Shown here: in pieces, positions 37,820 through 46,974 of the stretch
Numbering within the stretch: the first letter of the stretch is position 1
How the letters are laid out: each line of letters begins with the position of its first letter
Source of the DNA: Nitrosomonas sp.
Lineage (GTDB): Bacteria; Pseudomonadota; Gammaproteobacteria; Burkholderiales; Nitrosomonadaceae
NCBI GenBank assembly: GCA_031316255.1
Contig: JALDQW010000001.1
Location: 1,612,001-1,676,000 of the forward strand
Direction: 5' to 3'
DNA length: 64,000 nt
Made by a program: the position numbers and the translations under genes
Notes under the pieces: model-generated
Told to the model about the DNA's origin: nothing
The model's input: only the letters and a program-made list of their open reading frames with translations
The model's database searches: none

Positions 37820-38839
37820 ATGAAACTTTCAATTTTGATCAAAGCACTTAATGAAGAAGCCTTGATATCGAAGTGTCTTGAATCAGCTTTGAACGAAGCG
37901 ATGAAGTACGATGGTGAAGTAATACTAGTTGACTCGCTTTCTACAGACAGGACAATTGAGATAGCAAGACGTTATCCTGTTCGAATTATTCAGTTTGTTC
38001 ACAAAGCGGATTGTGGATGTGCATCTGCTGTGCAACTTGGCTACCAATATGCTCGTGGTGAGTATCTATATATACTAGATGGAGATATGGAATTGCAACG
38101 CGGTTTCTTGTCGTTAGCGTTAAATTATCTTGAATCTAACCCTGGAGTGGCTGGTGTGGCGGGAAGGTTGCTTGATACGAGAATCAAAACCAGGAGTGAT
38201 AAGCGGCGTGCTTCCAGAGCGGCGGCATTGCATCAAATTACGGAAGTTTTAGATCTTGGCGGCGGTGGATTGTACCGACGTAAAGCGATTGAATCTGTCG
38301 GCTATCTTGCGCATCGCTGGCTTCCAGCTTGTGAGGAAGCGGAATTAGGCGCTCGCTTACGGGCTTCTGGATGGCGCCTCATCCGACTTCCGGAAATAGC
38401 TGTGCATCACACCGGTCATTCTGAGAATAACATGCAGATGCTTTGTCGATTGTGGAGAAGTCACAGGATGCATGCTTATGGTATGTATCTCCGTACGGCT
38501 TTCGGGCGCCCATGGTGGTGGTTAAGTGTACAACAAGCATGGTTTGTTTTCGTTGCGTTTGTACTTCATGCCGCAGCAGGAATACTGTCAGTAGTAGGTG
38601 TGGCATATTCAGAGACAATCAGTCACGTACTTGCGCTGATAGTTGCTGAACTATTTATTTGGTTAGGGGTAACCACTGTTCTGGCAGTGAGAAAGAAAAG
38701 TATATCTGATGCGTTATATTCGGTATTGGCATGGCATTGTTTCGCACTTGCCTTAGTTTTAGGTTTTGTGAAATCAATTTCGAGTCCAATGATCCCAATT
38801 AATGGGAGAGAACTCGATAAGCATAAGATCTCGCAATAA
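37820..38839 (+). CDS. Family 2 glycosyltransferase with C-terminal membrane helices
   Basis: The 339-aa protein has a GT-A fold: ILIKALNEEALISKCLES near the N-terminus, VDSLSTDRT, and the DGDME metal-binding DxD (about residues 91-95). CEEAELGARLRASGW (about 170-184) is the catalytic base region. Two or three hydrophobic segments from about 235 anchor it to the inner membrane. It probably adds a sugar to the lipid-linked repeat unit. A GGTGG-type site precedes the ATG. The exact sugar cannot be predicted. Confidence 0.88.
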   Translation: MKLSILIKALNEEALISKCLESALNEAMKYDGEVILVDSLSTDRTIEIARRYPVRIIQFVHKADCGCASAVQLGYQYARGEYLYILDGDMELQRGFLSLALNYLESNPGVAGVAGRLLDTRIKTRSDKRRASRAAALHQITEVLDLGGGGLYRRKAIESVGYLAHRWLPACEEAELGARLRASGWRLIRLPEIAVHHTGHSENNMQMLCRLWRSHRMHAYGMYLRTAFGRPWWWLSVQQAWFVFVAFVLHAAAGILSVVGVAYSETISHVLALIVAELFIWLGVTTVLAVRKKSISDALYSVLAWHCFALALVLGFVKSISSPMIPINGRELDKHKISQ

Positions 38840-38927
38840 TACGAGTACTCTTTCAACTTGATATTGCCGGGTACAGCATTGTTCGCCAGAGATTGAAATA
38901 CGCCTTCGGTGGTACTGGAAGCCATAG

Positions 38928-39320
38928 ATGGATTACAGCTGGCGGGTAGGTGAGACGTATGTGAAGGTCAAAGGGAAATGGGCCTGCTTGTATCGTGCTG
39001 TCGACAAGCACGGAAACACAGTTGATTTCTCCCTGTCATCGACTTGCAGCGTGAAAGCGGCCAAACGCTTTCTGGCAAAGGCCCTGAAATCCATCAGGCC
39101 ATGGGCGCATCCACAAACGATCAATACTGACAAAGCGCCGACTTTCAGTCCCGCTATTGATGAATTGAAGGAACAGGGCAAATGTCCGAAGGATAAAGTT
39201 CGCCGGCAAGTAAAATACCTGAACAATATTATCGAAGTTGATCATGGAAAGCACAAATTTATGTGCAACAGAGCCGATGAGTCTGCCCGTACGTTCTTTT
39301 TTATCTGCGCCCCGGATTGA
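38928..39320 (+). pseudogene. IS6-family transposase remnant
   Basis: 130 residues of an IS6/IS26-like transposase: WRVGETYVKVKGKW with the first Asp/Glu region, INTDKAPTF (second Asp) and VKYLNNIIEVDHGKHK (Glu and Lys). The N-terminal HTH and the C-terminus are missing, and no inverted repeats are seen. In several IS6 proteins the motif reads WRMDETY; here DET has become GET, so the first catalytic Asp is lost as well. It is debris between two EPS genes. Confidence 0.8.
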
Positions 39321-39382
39321 TTAGCGATTTTAAACTGAGTTATCCAAGGATTTTTCCATTTGAATTTATAGGAGTAAAAATA

Positions 39383-39796
39383 TTGGAAAAGCTGTACTAC
39401 TTGATGCATCGGCTTTACCTTCTGCGCATTCCTTTTATGCCGCGCCTCATAATGCTGGTAATACGGGTAGTGTATGGTGCTTTTATTCCCTATCAAGTTC
39501 GTATCGGTCCCGGAGTTAATTTCTCTCACTGCATGGGGATAGTTATCGCACCGGGTGCAAGGCTGGGCAGCCGGGTGAAGATTCGGCAACAGGTTACTAT
39601 CGGTTCAGGGCATGCAGTAATCGGCGATGATGTGGAATTTGGTGCGGGAGCCAAAGTCATTGGCAACGTTCGAATTGGCAACAGGGCAAAGATTGGCGCG
39701 AACGCCGTTGTGGTTCATGACATTCCTGACGATGCCACGGCAGTTGGGGTTCCTGCCCGGGTTGTCATGATTGCTGGTAAACGGGTTGCTGGCTAA
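39383..39796 (+). CDS. Serine-acetyltransferase-like hexapeptide-repeat acetyltransferase
   Basis: About 137 aa. The C-terminal two-thirds form a left-handed beta helix of hexapeptide repeats (IGPGVNFSHCMGIVIAPGARLG, IGDDVEFGAGAKVIGNVRIG) ending GVPARVV, as in CysE/SAT-like and NodL-type enzymes. Such proteins in EPS loci usually O-acetylate a sugar. I chose TTG 39383 because GGAG lies 9 bases upstream; an ATG at 39403 is the alternative, and the frame is open back to 39317. It lies 2 bases before the flippase gene. Confidence 0.83.
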   Translation: MEKLYYLMHRLYLLRIPFMPRLIMLVIRVVYGAFIPYQVRIGPGVNFSHCMGIVIAPGARLGSRVKIRQQVTIGSGHAVIGDDVEFGAGAKVIGNVRIGNRAKIGANAVVVHDIPDDATAVGVPARVVMIAGKRVAG

Positions 39797-39798
39797 CT

Positions 39799-41331
39799 AT
39801 GTCCGCCTTGAACAAACACTCTGGGCTATATTCCGGTATACGTTTCCGCCAGGCGATCAAGCATTTTTTGCTGGGCCGGGCTGCACAGGCTATCGCTTCT
39901 TTTATTTTATTAATCTGGCTTGTACGCCTGTTGTCACCTACAGACTATGGGGCTTATATGGTTCTATGGGGCATGGTGGATATGATGGTGCCGATAAGCT
40001 CATTCGGCATGCTTGATGCAGTTCGGCGCTTTTTACCAGAATTGGTGGAACGAGGCGCGCCGGGTGTGTTGACCGGGTTTGTTCGATGGATGACCCTGAT
40101 TCGTCTCGCTATTATGGTAATTTGGGCGACGCTGATTGTTATGTACTGGCCGGATATCGCTGGGTGGATGGGCTTTAGTGTGTCGCAACAGGATACTGCT
40201 TTGTTGGCGGCAGGACTCATCATTGTTGTCATCAGCTTTCGTTACGCCGCAGAAATGCTGGAATGTCTCTTGGAACAGCGTTGGTCGCAGTTGACTCGTG
40301 CGCTTTTGCCCCTGGGGCGTCTGGCCGGTGTGGCCATACTGGTGGCAGCGGGTAGCCTAACTTTAGAGCAACTGCTATGGGTAGATTTGATTGTTTCGCT
40401 GGGTTGTTTTTTGCTGGCTGAGTTTTTCTTGGTTCGCAAATTACGCGGATTGACCGGTGCAGGTGATTACCAAGTTGGCGTACGTGAGATAGCCAGTTTC
40501 GCCTGGCATATGACAGGGGTGAATCTGCTTCAATCTGCATCTAATGCCGGTACACTAAGAATTCTTGTTGCACGTACCCTGGGACTTGAAACGGCGGGCA
40601 TGTTTGCTTTTTTGCAGCAATTACTCACAATGGTCGGGCGCTACCTGCCTGCCAATCTGCTGGCCAGTATTATTCGCCCTATGCTGATTTCTCGCTATGT
40701 GGCCGGGGAGGCGGGCATAGTTAACCAGGGCATGGCGTTGTTGTGGAAAATTAATATGCTTATTATTGCTGCCAGCATGGCGATGATGGTTGTTGCAGGT
40801 GATGCGCTTATCATGCTGGTCAGTAGTGAGCGTTTTCCCGATGCAGGAATGATCATGTTGATCATGTTGGTGGGCTTGGGTGCCACGAGCCAGAGCCAAT
40901 TGGTGATCATGGTCATGCAGATATTCCCTTACACCCGGAAACTGAAATATTTCGGCCTATTGTCTACTTTGACACCGTTCATGGTTATTGTTGGATCGGA
41001 ATGGGGGCTGCCTGGTGTAGCGAGCGGGATTGTGTTCAGTGTGTGGTTGTTTAACGGTTTAACATTACGTTGGTTAAATCGTCAGGAAAACCGCATTGAA
41101 CTGGATTGGTCAGGTGCGTTGCGCGGGCTTGGTTTAGTGATGTTGCTGGCAGTTTCCGGCTGGGTTATTGGACGTGAATTCGGGGTATGGTGGGCGTTAA
41201 CATTCTTATTGCTGGTTTACGTGCCGGGGTTGGCGCTGGTGAAACCGTTAAGCCGGTTCGATATGGTGTTACTGAATCGGGGGTTGCGACACCGCGCCCG
41301 TTTTTTTGCATTTTTCGTGCGAAAGGATTGA
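39799..41331 (+). CDS. Wzx-type oligosaccharide flippase (MATE/MOP superfamily)
   Basis: The 510-aa protein has 12-14 predicted membrane helices evenly spread along the chain, with an N-terminal polysaccharide-synthesis-type region (FLLGRAAQAIASFILLIWLVRLLSPTDYG). It should flip undecaprenyl-linked repeat units to the periplasm for the polymerase at 34816. It follows the acetyltransferase by 2 bases, so the two are likely co-translated. Family members diverge strongly, but topology and N-terminal motif are typical. Confidence 0.88.
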   Translation: MSALNKHSGLYSGIRFRQAIKHFLLGRAAQAIASFILLIWLVRLLSPTDYGAYMVLWGMVDMMVPISSFGMLDAVRRFLPELVERGAPGVLTGFVRWMTLIRLAIMVIWATLIVMYWPDIAGWMGFSVSQQDTALLAAGLIIVVISFRYAAEMLECLLEQRWSQLTRALLPLGRLAGVAILVAAGSLTLEQLLWVDLIVSLGCFLLAEFFLVRKLRGLTGAGDYQVGVREIASFAWHMTGVNLLQSASNAGTLRILVARTLGLETAGMFAFLQQLLTMVGRYLPANLLASIIRPMLISRYVAGEAGIVNQGMALLWKINMLIIAASMAMMVVAGDALIMLVSSERFPDAGMIMLIMLVGLGATSQSQLVIMVMQIFPYTRKLKYFGLLSTLTPFMVIVGSEWGLPGVASGIVFSVWLFNGLTLRWLNRQENRIELDWSGALRGLGLVMLLAVSGWVIGREFGVWWALTFLLLVYVPGLALVKPLSRFDMVLLNRGLRHRARFFAFFVRKD

Positions 41332-41661
41332 AAATAATGCAAGAGCGAGATTCGTGGAGATAAGGATTTGTGGTGTGGATAAACGGTGAAACGCTTGCTG
41401 GTAACATTTGGTTTTGCCGGAAGTTAATTTTGATCTGGACAGATAGATGGGCAAGAACAAGTTGCTGCCAAGCTGTTAAACAGCTTGGTGTGTGTTAAAA
41501 TTTAACACGGTGGCCGTGAGATTATTTTGGCTGAATGTAATTGGGTTGGAAGGACTATTCTATTTGCTAGATTATTTTTGGTACTAAGGGATTATCTATT
41601 TTTTCTATTATGTCCGTGATGCATGGACGCAAGACAAGACTAATAAATACTGACTGCCTAT
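41332..41661. other. Intergenic region with two adjacent palindromes
   Basis: This 330-base gap precedes the operon at 41683-44520. Besides the two palindromes listed separately nothing coding is seen. It probably contains that operon's promoter. Confidence 0.45.
41468..41508. promoter_or_regulatory. Tandem perfect palindromes upstream of a glycosyltransferase operon
   Basis: 41468-41488 is a perfect palindrome with 10-base arms around one A (CCAAGCTGTT / AACAGCTTGG). Four bases later, 41492-41508 is a second one with 8-base arms (GTGTTAAA / TTTAACAC). One-base centres fit dimeric repressor sites better than hairpins, although the first could also be a terminator stem for the flippase gene. 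No T tract follows. Confidence 0.45.
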
Positions 41662-41682
41662 ATGATTGCAAGCGAAGAAAAA

Positions 41683-42780
41683 ATGAAGGTTCTACATATT
41701 ATTAACGGTGAATTTTTCTCTGGGGCCGAACGCGTGCAAGATTTGCTGGCGTTATCTCTTCCGGATTATGGCTGTGAGGTAAGTTTTGTCTGTCTTAAGC
41801 CTGATAAATTCTCCGTAAATAGGGGTTCTTCAGTCCCATTATTTGCGATGCCAATGAAATCGAAATTCGATTTGACACCGGCCTGGGAGATTGCCCGTAT
41901 TGTGAAACAGAATGGCTATGTTTTGCTGCATACGCATTCTCCGCGCGCAGCTTTATTGGGGCGTATTGCTGCATGGTTGGCTAGGGTGCCAATGGTGCAT
42001 CATGTGCATAGCCCGGCCGCACGAGATACAGAAAGTGTTTGGCGCAATCGTGTGAATGCCATTATGGAACGGTTGAGTTTGACTGGAGTTACGCGATTGA
42101 TTCCTGTGTCGAGAAGTCTGGATAATTATTTAAAGCAACAAGGTTGGCCGTCGGCACGGATTGCTATGGTGGCTAATGGGGTTCCCGCGCCAGGCCCTCT
42201 ACCAGATCGACCTGCTCCGGGCCCGGAATGGGTGATTGGCAGTGTTGCGCTATTTCGTCCTCGTAAAGGCATGGAGATACTTATTGAAGCCTTAGCTGAT
42301 TTACGTCAGATGGGACGAGCAGTACGCATGCGGGCGGTAGGTCCGTTCGAAACGGTTGAGTATGAGAAAGCTATAAAAGAGATGGCCGGGCGATTGGGGG
42401 TAACGGATATGATCGACTGGATTGGCTTTACCCAGGATGTGAACGCTGAATTTTCAAAGATGGATGTATTGGCGCTGCCGAGTCTCTTTGGTGAGGGGAT
42501 GCCTATGGTAATGTTGGAAGCTATGGCCAGTGGGGTGCCAGTTGTGGCATCGGATGTCGAGGGTATCCCGGAAGTACTGGAACATGGACGAACCGGACTG
42601 GTGGTGCCAGCGGGAGATGCGAAACGACTGGCTGCTTTACTGGCGGATTTGGTCGATGGAAAATACGACTGGCGCGCTATGCGCGAGAACGCCTACCGGT
42701 CGCATATGGCGGGTTTTTCGGATCATGCTATGGCACAGGGCGTGGCGAAGGTATATAAGGAAGTGCTGGGTCATGCTTGA
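41683..42780 (+). CDS. Family 4 (GT-B) glycosyltransferase
   Basis: About 365 aa. It begins MKVLHIINGEFFSGAERV, the classic GT4 N-terminus with the Gly-rich acceptor loop. The donor domain shows SVALFRPRKGMEILIEAL and the EX7E-type region SLFGEGMPMVMLEAMASGVPVVASDV. The ATG at 41662 is an alternative start adding seven residues. It overlaps the next gene by 8 bases, forming the coupled operon GT4 - WecG-like - sulfotransferase. The sugar transferred is unknown. Confidence 0.92.
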   Translation: MKVLHIINGEFFSGAERVQDLLALSLPDYGCEVSFVCLKPDKFSVNRGSSVPLFAMPMKSKFDLTPAWEIARIVKQNGYVLLHTHSPRAALLGRIAAWLARVPMVHHVHSPAARDTESVWRNRVNAIMERLSLTGVTRLIPVSRSLDNYLKQQGWPSARIAMVANGVPAPGPLPDRPAPGPEWVIGSVALFRPRKGMEILIEALADLRQMGRAVRMRAVGPFETVEYEKAIKEMAGRLGVTDMIDWIGFTQDVNAEFSKMDVLALPSLFGEGMPMVMLEAMASGVPVVASDVEGIPEVLEHGRTGLVVPAGDAKRLAALLADLVDGKYDWRAMRENAYRSHMAGFSDHAMAQGVAKVYKEVLGHA

Positions 42781-43534
42781 GCGGGTAAGGCTGTTTGGTA
42801 TCGAGTTGGATCGACTGACAATGGATCAGGCTGTTATTCAACTTTTGGATTGGATCGGCGAGTCGGAATACCATAGTCGTTATGTGGTAACACCCAATGT
42901 GGATCATGTGGTGAAGCTTCAAAAGGATGCTGAATTGAGTGCCGCCTATGCAGATGCGAACATGGTGGTGGTGGACGGAAAACCGGTGTTGTTGGCATCA
43001 CGCTTGTTGGGAAAATCATTGCCCGAGACGGTGCCCGGGAGTGATTTATGTCCGGCGCTGTTTGAGGCGGCCAAGTTTAGAAAGGGAAGGGTGCGAGTAT
43101 TCCTGATGGGGGCGGCGGAAGGTGTGGCTGGCCGGGCGGCTGAGCAAATTGGAGTCCGCTGGCCTTGGGTCGAAGTTTGTGGTGTTTATAGCCCACCTAT
43201 GGGTTTTGGTGTGAATTCGCCTGCTAATGTATTGGTTGTGGAAAAGATCAATAACGCAAAGCCTGACATTCTGATGGTTGGATTGGGCGCGCCCAAGCAG
43301 GAAATTTGGGTGCATGCCATGCGCGGTCGGCTTCACGTCAAGGTGATTTTATGTATAGGCGCCACTATTGATTTTATTGCCGGTGAGAAGGCGCGCGCAC
43401 CAGTGTGGATGCGCAAGGCGGGGTTGGAGTGGCTGCATCGCGTAATAAGTGAACCGAGGCGTCTGTTTGGCAGGTATCTGCATGATGCATGGGTTTTTCC
43501 AAGACTGGTGATCAAAGAGTGGTTTCATAAATGA
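42773..43534 (+). CDS. WecG/TagA/CpsF family glycosyltransferase
   Basis: The 253-aa GT26 enzyme has family markers VTPNVDHVVKLQKD, ANMVVVDGKPVLLASRLLG, ERVPGSDL-like TVPGSDLCPAL, LMVGLGAPKQEIW and CIGATIDFIAGEKARAP with WMRKAGLEWLHRVISEPRRL. Members add N-acetylmannosaminuronic acid, ManNAc or glucose to lipid-linked sugars. The start at 42773 (ATGCTTGA) overlaps the upstream stop; the frame is open further back inside the previous gene, but the family N-terminus fits 42773. The stop overlaps the next ATG by 4 bases. Confidence 0.93.
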   Translation: MLERVRLFGIELDRLTMDQAVIQLLDWIGESEYHSRYVVTPNVDHVVKLQKDAELSAAYADANMVVVDGKPVLLASRLLGKSLPETVPGSDLCPALFEAAKFRKGRVRVFLMGAAEGVAGRAAEQIGVRWPWVEVCGVYSPPMGFGVNSPANVLVVEKINNAKPDILMVGLGAPKQEIWVHAMRGRLHVKVILCIGATIDFIAGEKARAPVWMRKAGLEWLHRVISEPRRLFGRYLHDAWVFPRLVIKEWFHK

Positions 43535-44520
43535 GTGGCGAAATGAATCGCGTTAACAATGAGGCGGTCTTTGTGATTGGATTGCCGCGTAGTGGGTCAA
43601 CATTGCTGTCCAGATTACTGAACAATTCACCACACATACTGTCCGTTAACGATCTGTATTTTATTCAGGCCGTGATGGCATTGAATGTTGTGGAAGGCGA
43701 GCTGAGCAGTGTCCAGATGGAAGCACTTACCGATCAATTGCTTAGCGTTGTCACTATTCGTACCAATGCCAGTGAAGAATTTATTGGTCAATTTCAAGTT
43801 GCACCAGCGCGCATCCAGGAAATTCGTAGTGAGGTGCTGGCGAAACAGAAATCTACACCTTATTCTTGGTATGGACTAATGAATGATCTGCTTGGCAAGG
43901 TGGCGGAATCTGTTGGTAAGTCCCGCTGGGCAGACAAGACGCCACAAAATTTTTTCCACTTCAACTTGCTGGCGGAGCATTTCCCATCAGCACGATTCAT
44001 TTTTCTTTTACGCGATCCACGGTCCATTCTTGCGTCATACAAATATTCCCAAGGTGAGGGGCACGATGCGAGGCGTTATCATCCGGTTGTTTACTCACTC
44101 TATTGGCGATCAGCGATCCACTACTACATGAAGGTCAAGGACCATCCGCGTGTAATGATGATGCGTTACGAAGACATGCTCTCGGACATGCCGGGGGTAT
44201 GTGCAAAGCTTGAGGCATTCCTGGGAACTGAAATCGGGGTGCCGGTATTGTCATCGCTGGGGCATAATTCGTCCTTTTCGGACGGGAGGAGAAAGTACAT
44301 AACGCCAACTGAAAACTGGATATGCCAGTGTTTATGTAAATCGGAACTGAATGATTTAGGCTATGAAACCCCTGATGTTGCTCCAAGGGTTAGGGATATT
44401 CCCGATCTGATGGGTGTAAGTCTGAAATTTGCAATCTTTCATACCGTTAGGTTATTTAGAGACCGTGACGCGCGTAAACGTATCACTACTTTTATTCGTG
44501 GTTTAAAAGGTGCTAGCTGA
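43531..44520 (+). CDS. Sulfotransferase family protein (EPS locus, copy 2)
   Basis: The 329-aa protein has a PAPS 5'-phosphosulfate loop, VIGLPRSGSTLLSRLLN (about 14-30), and a 3'-phosphate region, IFLLRDPRSILASYKYS (about 154-170). It is the last gene of the coupled GT4/WecG-like operon (ATGA overlap), so the acceptor is probably the same glycan those enzymes build. It differs clearly in sequence from the sulfotransferases at 36647 and 49188, so these are not recent duplicates. Confidence 0.88.
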   Translation: MSGEMNRVNNEAVFVIGLPRSGSTLLSRLLNNSPHILSVNDLYFIQAVMALNVVEGELSSVQMEALTDQLLSVVTIRTNASEEFIGQFQVAPARIQEIRSEVLAKQKSTPYSWYGLMNDLLGKVAESVGKSRWADKTPQNFFHFNLLAEHFPSARFIFLLRDPRSILASYKYSQGEGHDARRYHPVVYSLYWRSAIHYYMKVKDHPRVMMMRYEDMLSDMPGVCAKLEAFLGTEIGVPVLSSLGHNSSFSDGRRKYITPTENWICQCLCKSELNDLGYETPDVAPRVRDIPDLMGVSLKFAIFHTVRLFRDRDARKRITTFIRGLKGAS

Positions 44521-44640
44521 CAAAATATCCCTATTTATTCGTAATTTGTTTCAATGGTTCCCATTAGAGGTACTTATGGGAAAATTCGGTATAGTTTCAT
44601 AAAATTATGGATTTCATGAAAATCAGAATACCTCAGCCGA

Positions 44641-45924
44641 TTAATGGGATTCAACGATGTCTACGCAGGAGAAATAGGTTGCTGGGCAGGTTGAATCCAG
44701 TCCTCCTGCAGGATCGCTTGTTTGGTTGCGCCAATTCAGTACCTGCAGCACTTCCTCGTAATGCTCCGGTATCCGCATCCAGAAGATATAATTTGCGTTA
44801 AGATTGTCTCGTGCGTAACTGAGCAGTTCCTGGACGGTAGGATCGTATCCTGTACCATCGTGACGTGTATTTGTATAATCCAAATGCATCACCGAAGGTG
44901 CCAAGGGTACAATACCGGAAAGTTTTTGAAAATAACTATATACACCATCTGGCGTATATAGTTTGTCTTTTAAGTTTAAACCTGGATCTTCAATAAAAAC
45001 ATCCGGGACAGCTAATGCTGTTCCCAACTCTGCGAGTCTGTTAGTAAATTGTTCTAGAATCTGGCGTGGGTAATTTGTGTTCTGGTACGTCATGGTATTG
45101 GGGAAGTGCTCGCGCATGTGCTGATGCAGGCTAAGCATATTGTTGTAATATTCATCTACTTGGGCGCTGGATAATGCATTTATAGGTGTTCCCATGCTGG
45201 TTTCTGTCAGGCCGATTCCTTCAAAGTAGGGATGGGAATTGTAGCGCTTTCCCATCCTGCTAATGAGTGCAGCCAGGCGATCATGAACGAGAGAATTCCA
45301 CAGACTGATGTTGTATCCTCTCGGGATGGTACTGTTGGGTCGGGAGAAAGCAAACACCCCCCAATCAAACCATTTCTTATTTGTGTAGTCAGGTGCGGGA
45401 GATATGCTGGTGTTGTATGTTTTCAGGTCCAGCAGAATGATAAGCCGTTTTTTTTGTGCTGCTAACTCAGCAAGGCGTTGATCAATGGACGTGAAATCAT
45501 ATACACCCCATTCCTTTTCAAGCTCTGCCCAGGAATAACGAATCTGTACCCCGCGCAATGCCGGTGTTTCCTGGATCTCACGGTATACCTGCTCTAGATG
45601 TGTAGGATTATTTTTGCCCCAATCCAATATCTGATAATAATGGCCCGGATGCCATTTGACTGAATTATTCTCAAGCTGGGCTGCAGCATGCGCCTTTTGC
45701 CAGGAAACCAGGACTATGCTTATGAAAAATATTGCCATGATCAGCATGATTTGCATATGTTTAACAGCAATGGAAGGATTGGTGTTTATTTTGGGCTTAA
45801 TGGCATTCCTGTAGATACATAACCTTGTATTGCAGTTTGAGTCAACTCCTTTGGTCTGATGGTTTGTTGTAGGGGTTAGTGCCAGAGTGCTGTTGGTAGG
45901 TATTGCTTGAATTTTGGTATTCAT
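44641..45924 (-). CDS. Secreted TIM-barrel, glycosidase-like protein (paralogue A)
   Basis: The 427-aa protein has an N-terminal extension and a membrane/signal segment (about 57-80, MQIMLIMAIFFISIVLV to AHAA). The body resembles clan A glycoside hydrolases: RYSWAELEKEWGVYDFTSID, KRLIILLDLKTY, and FEGIGLTETSMG, where a Glu could be the acid/base. No specific GH family can be assigned. The protein at 50490 is a close paralogue with the same C-terminal Cys pair (CPATYFSCVD). The real start may be internal, because the first ~45 residues do not match the paralogue. A role in trimming EPS is inferred from location. Confidence 0.7.
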   Translation of the reverse strand: MNTKIQAIPTNSTLALTPTTNHQTKGVDSNCNTRLCIYRNAIKPKINTNPSIAVKHMQIMLIMAIFFISIVLVSWQKAHAAAQLENNSVKWHPGHYYQILDWGKNNPTHLEQVYREIQETPALRGVQIRYSWAELEKEWGVYDFTSIDQRLAELAAQKKRLIILLDLKTYNTSISPAPDYTNKKWFDWGVFAFSRPNSTIPRGYNISLWNSLVHDRLAALISRMGKRYNSHPYFEGIGLTETSMGTPINALSSAQVDEYYNNMLSLHQHMREHFPNTMTYQNTNYPRQILEQFTNRLAELGTALAVPDVFIEDPGLNLKDKLYTPDGVYSYFQKLSGIVPLAPSVMHLDYTNTRHDGTGYDPTVQELLSYARDNLNANYIFWMRIPEHYEEVLQVLNWRNQTSDPAGGLDSTCPATYFSCVDIVESH

Positions 45925-46285
45925 GTTTGGTTCTTCCTTATGGTTAAAAAGGACAGAACCGGCAGGGCGCGCGTTGAAGCTACGTTAGCCGTACGCGTCA
46001 AATCACACACGTGATTGATACGTGCAGCGTTATCTGGCGGCCCTGCCATCATGGGGTTTTTACCCGTTAGATCAGTGACTTTGCGTCCCCTGCTTTCGCA
46101 GAGTTTGCCTTTTTCATACTTCATTAAAAATTGCGGCATAAAGATATGCCAACTTTAGATTATCGTAAGCGATCGACCGATCGTCTGGTGCGACCATCGT
46201 ATGTACCAACACTGTTGACACCGGTCGAAAATTGACCAGGTAATTTCCTTATTCTGCCTAAATTTTAGGCAGGAGAATCTAAGAG
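45925..46285. other. Intergenic region with IS21-like left end
   Basis: No intact gene is seen. From about 46213 the sequence TGTTGACACCGGTCGAAAAT resembles the terminal repeat of IS21-family elements and leads into the transposase fragment at 46286. The remainder (45925-46200) carries nothing recognised. Confidence 0.45.
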
Positions 46286-46618
46286 GTGATTACCATGGTT
46301 ATGTATGCAAAAATACGGCGGATGTTTTACCGTGAACATCTGTCGATTAACGAGGTTCAACGACGCACGAGTCTGTCACGGAACACGATCAAGAAGTGGT
46401 TGAAAGCGCCAAGCGACAGTGCTGTTAAATATCAAAGAGCGAAAAAGCCTGGCAAGCTGAAACCGTTTGAATCCAGATTGTTGCTGGCGTTGGAATTGAA
46501 TGCCCGATGTCCCAGGAAAGACCGCCGTACTGCCAAGATGCTGTTCCAGGAGATCAGAAATGAAGGCTATCCAGAATATTGCATAAATGAAGGGGGAGTT
46601 CTTTTAAAACTTCTATAA
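46286..46618 (+). pseudogene. IS21-family IstA fragment
   Basis: The first ~95 residues match the N-terminus of IstA-type transposases, with the helix-turn-helix LSINEVQRRTSLSRNTIKKWL and the KMLFQEIRNEGYP region. After YPEYC the similarity stops and the frame ends within 15 codons. The catalytic core and IstB are absent, so this is a truncated, inactive remnant. Start is GTG 46286 or ATG 46295. Confidence 0.78.
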
Positions 46619-46974
46619 TTCAGTTACCTAAACTGCATAAAAGAGAGGAATTGCCAGTGACAGGTTGTACCCAGAGATCATTTTATTTTCCAGATGTAAA
46701 AACGTGTGTTGGAAGACAGCCACAGACAGACAAGCTGCAAGCATGATGGATTGAGTTTGTTAGGCAGCGGATTTGTTTGTGGATCGAACTAAGTTTGTTA
46801 TGATGAAACCTAAATCGGCGTTTTATCAGAAAATTGATGGAGATAGCATGCAACTTGACGTGTTAGGTTTCATTTTTGACGTAATATCTTGCGCCATTTC
46901 GGATGCCTAATTCTGGTTAGTATCACTGGAATTATGTGTGCACGTATTCCCATGACCCCAATAATCAATTAAAG
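46619..46974. other. Gap between IS21 remnant and the phospholipase-like gene
   Basis: 356 bases without a credible ORF. The right end becomes AT-rich like the following two genes. No terminal repeat of an IS was found that would define the insertion limits. Confidence 0.35.

Noticed and set aside
45921..46139. 72-aa minus-strand ORF upstream of paralogue A
   Set aside because: No motif or ribosome site and atypical composition; not supported as a gene.
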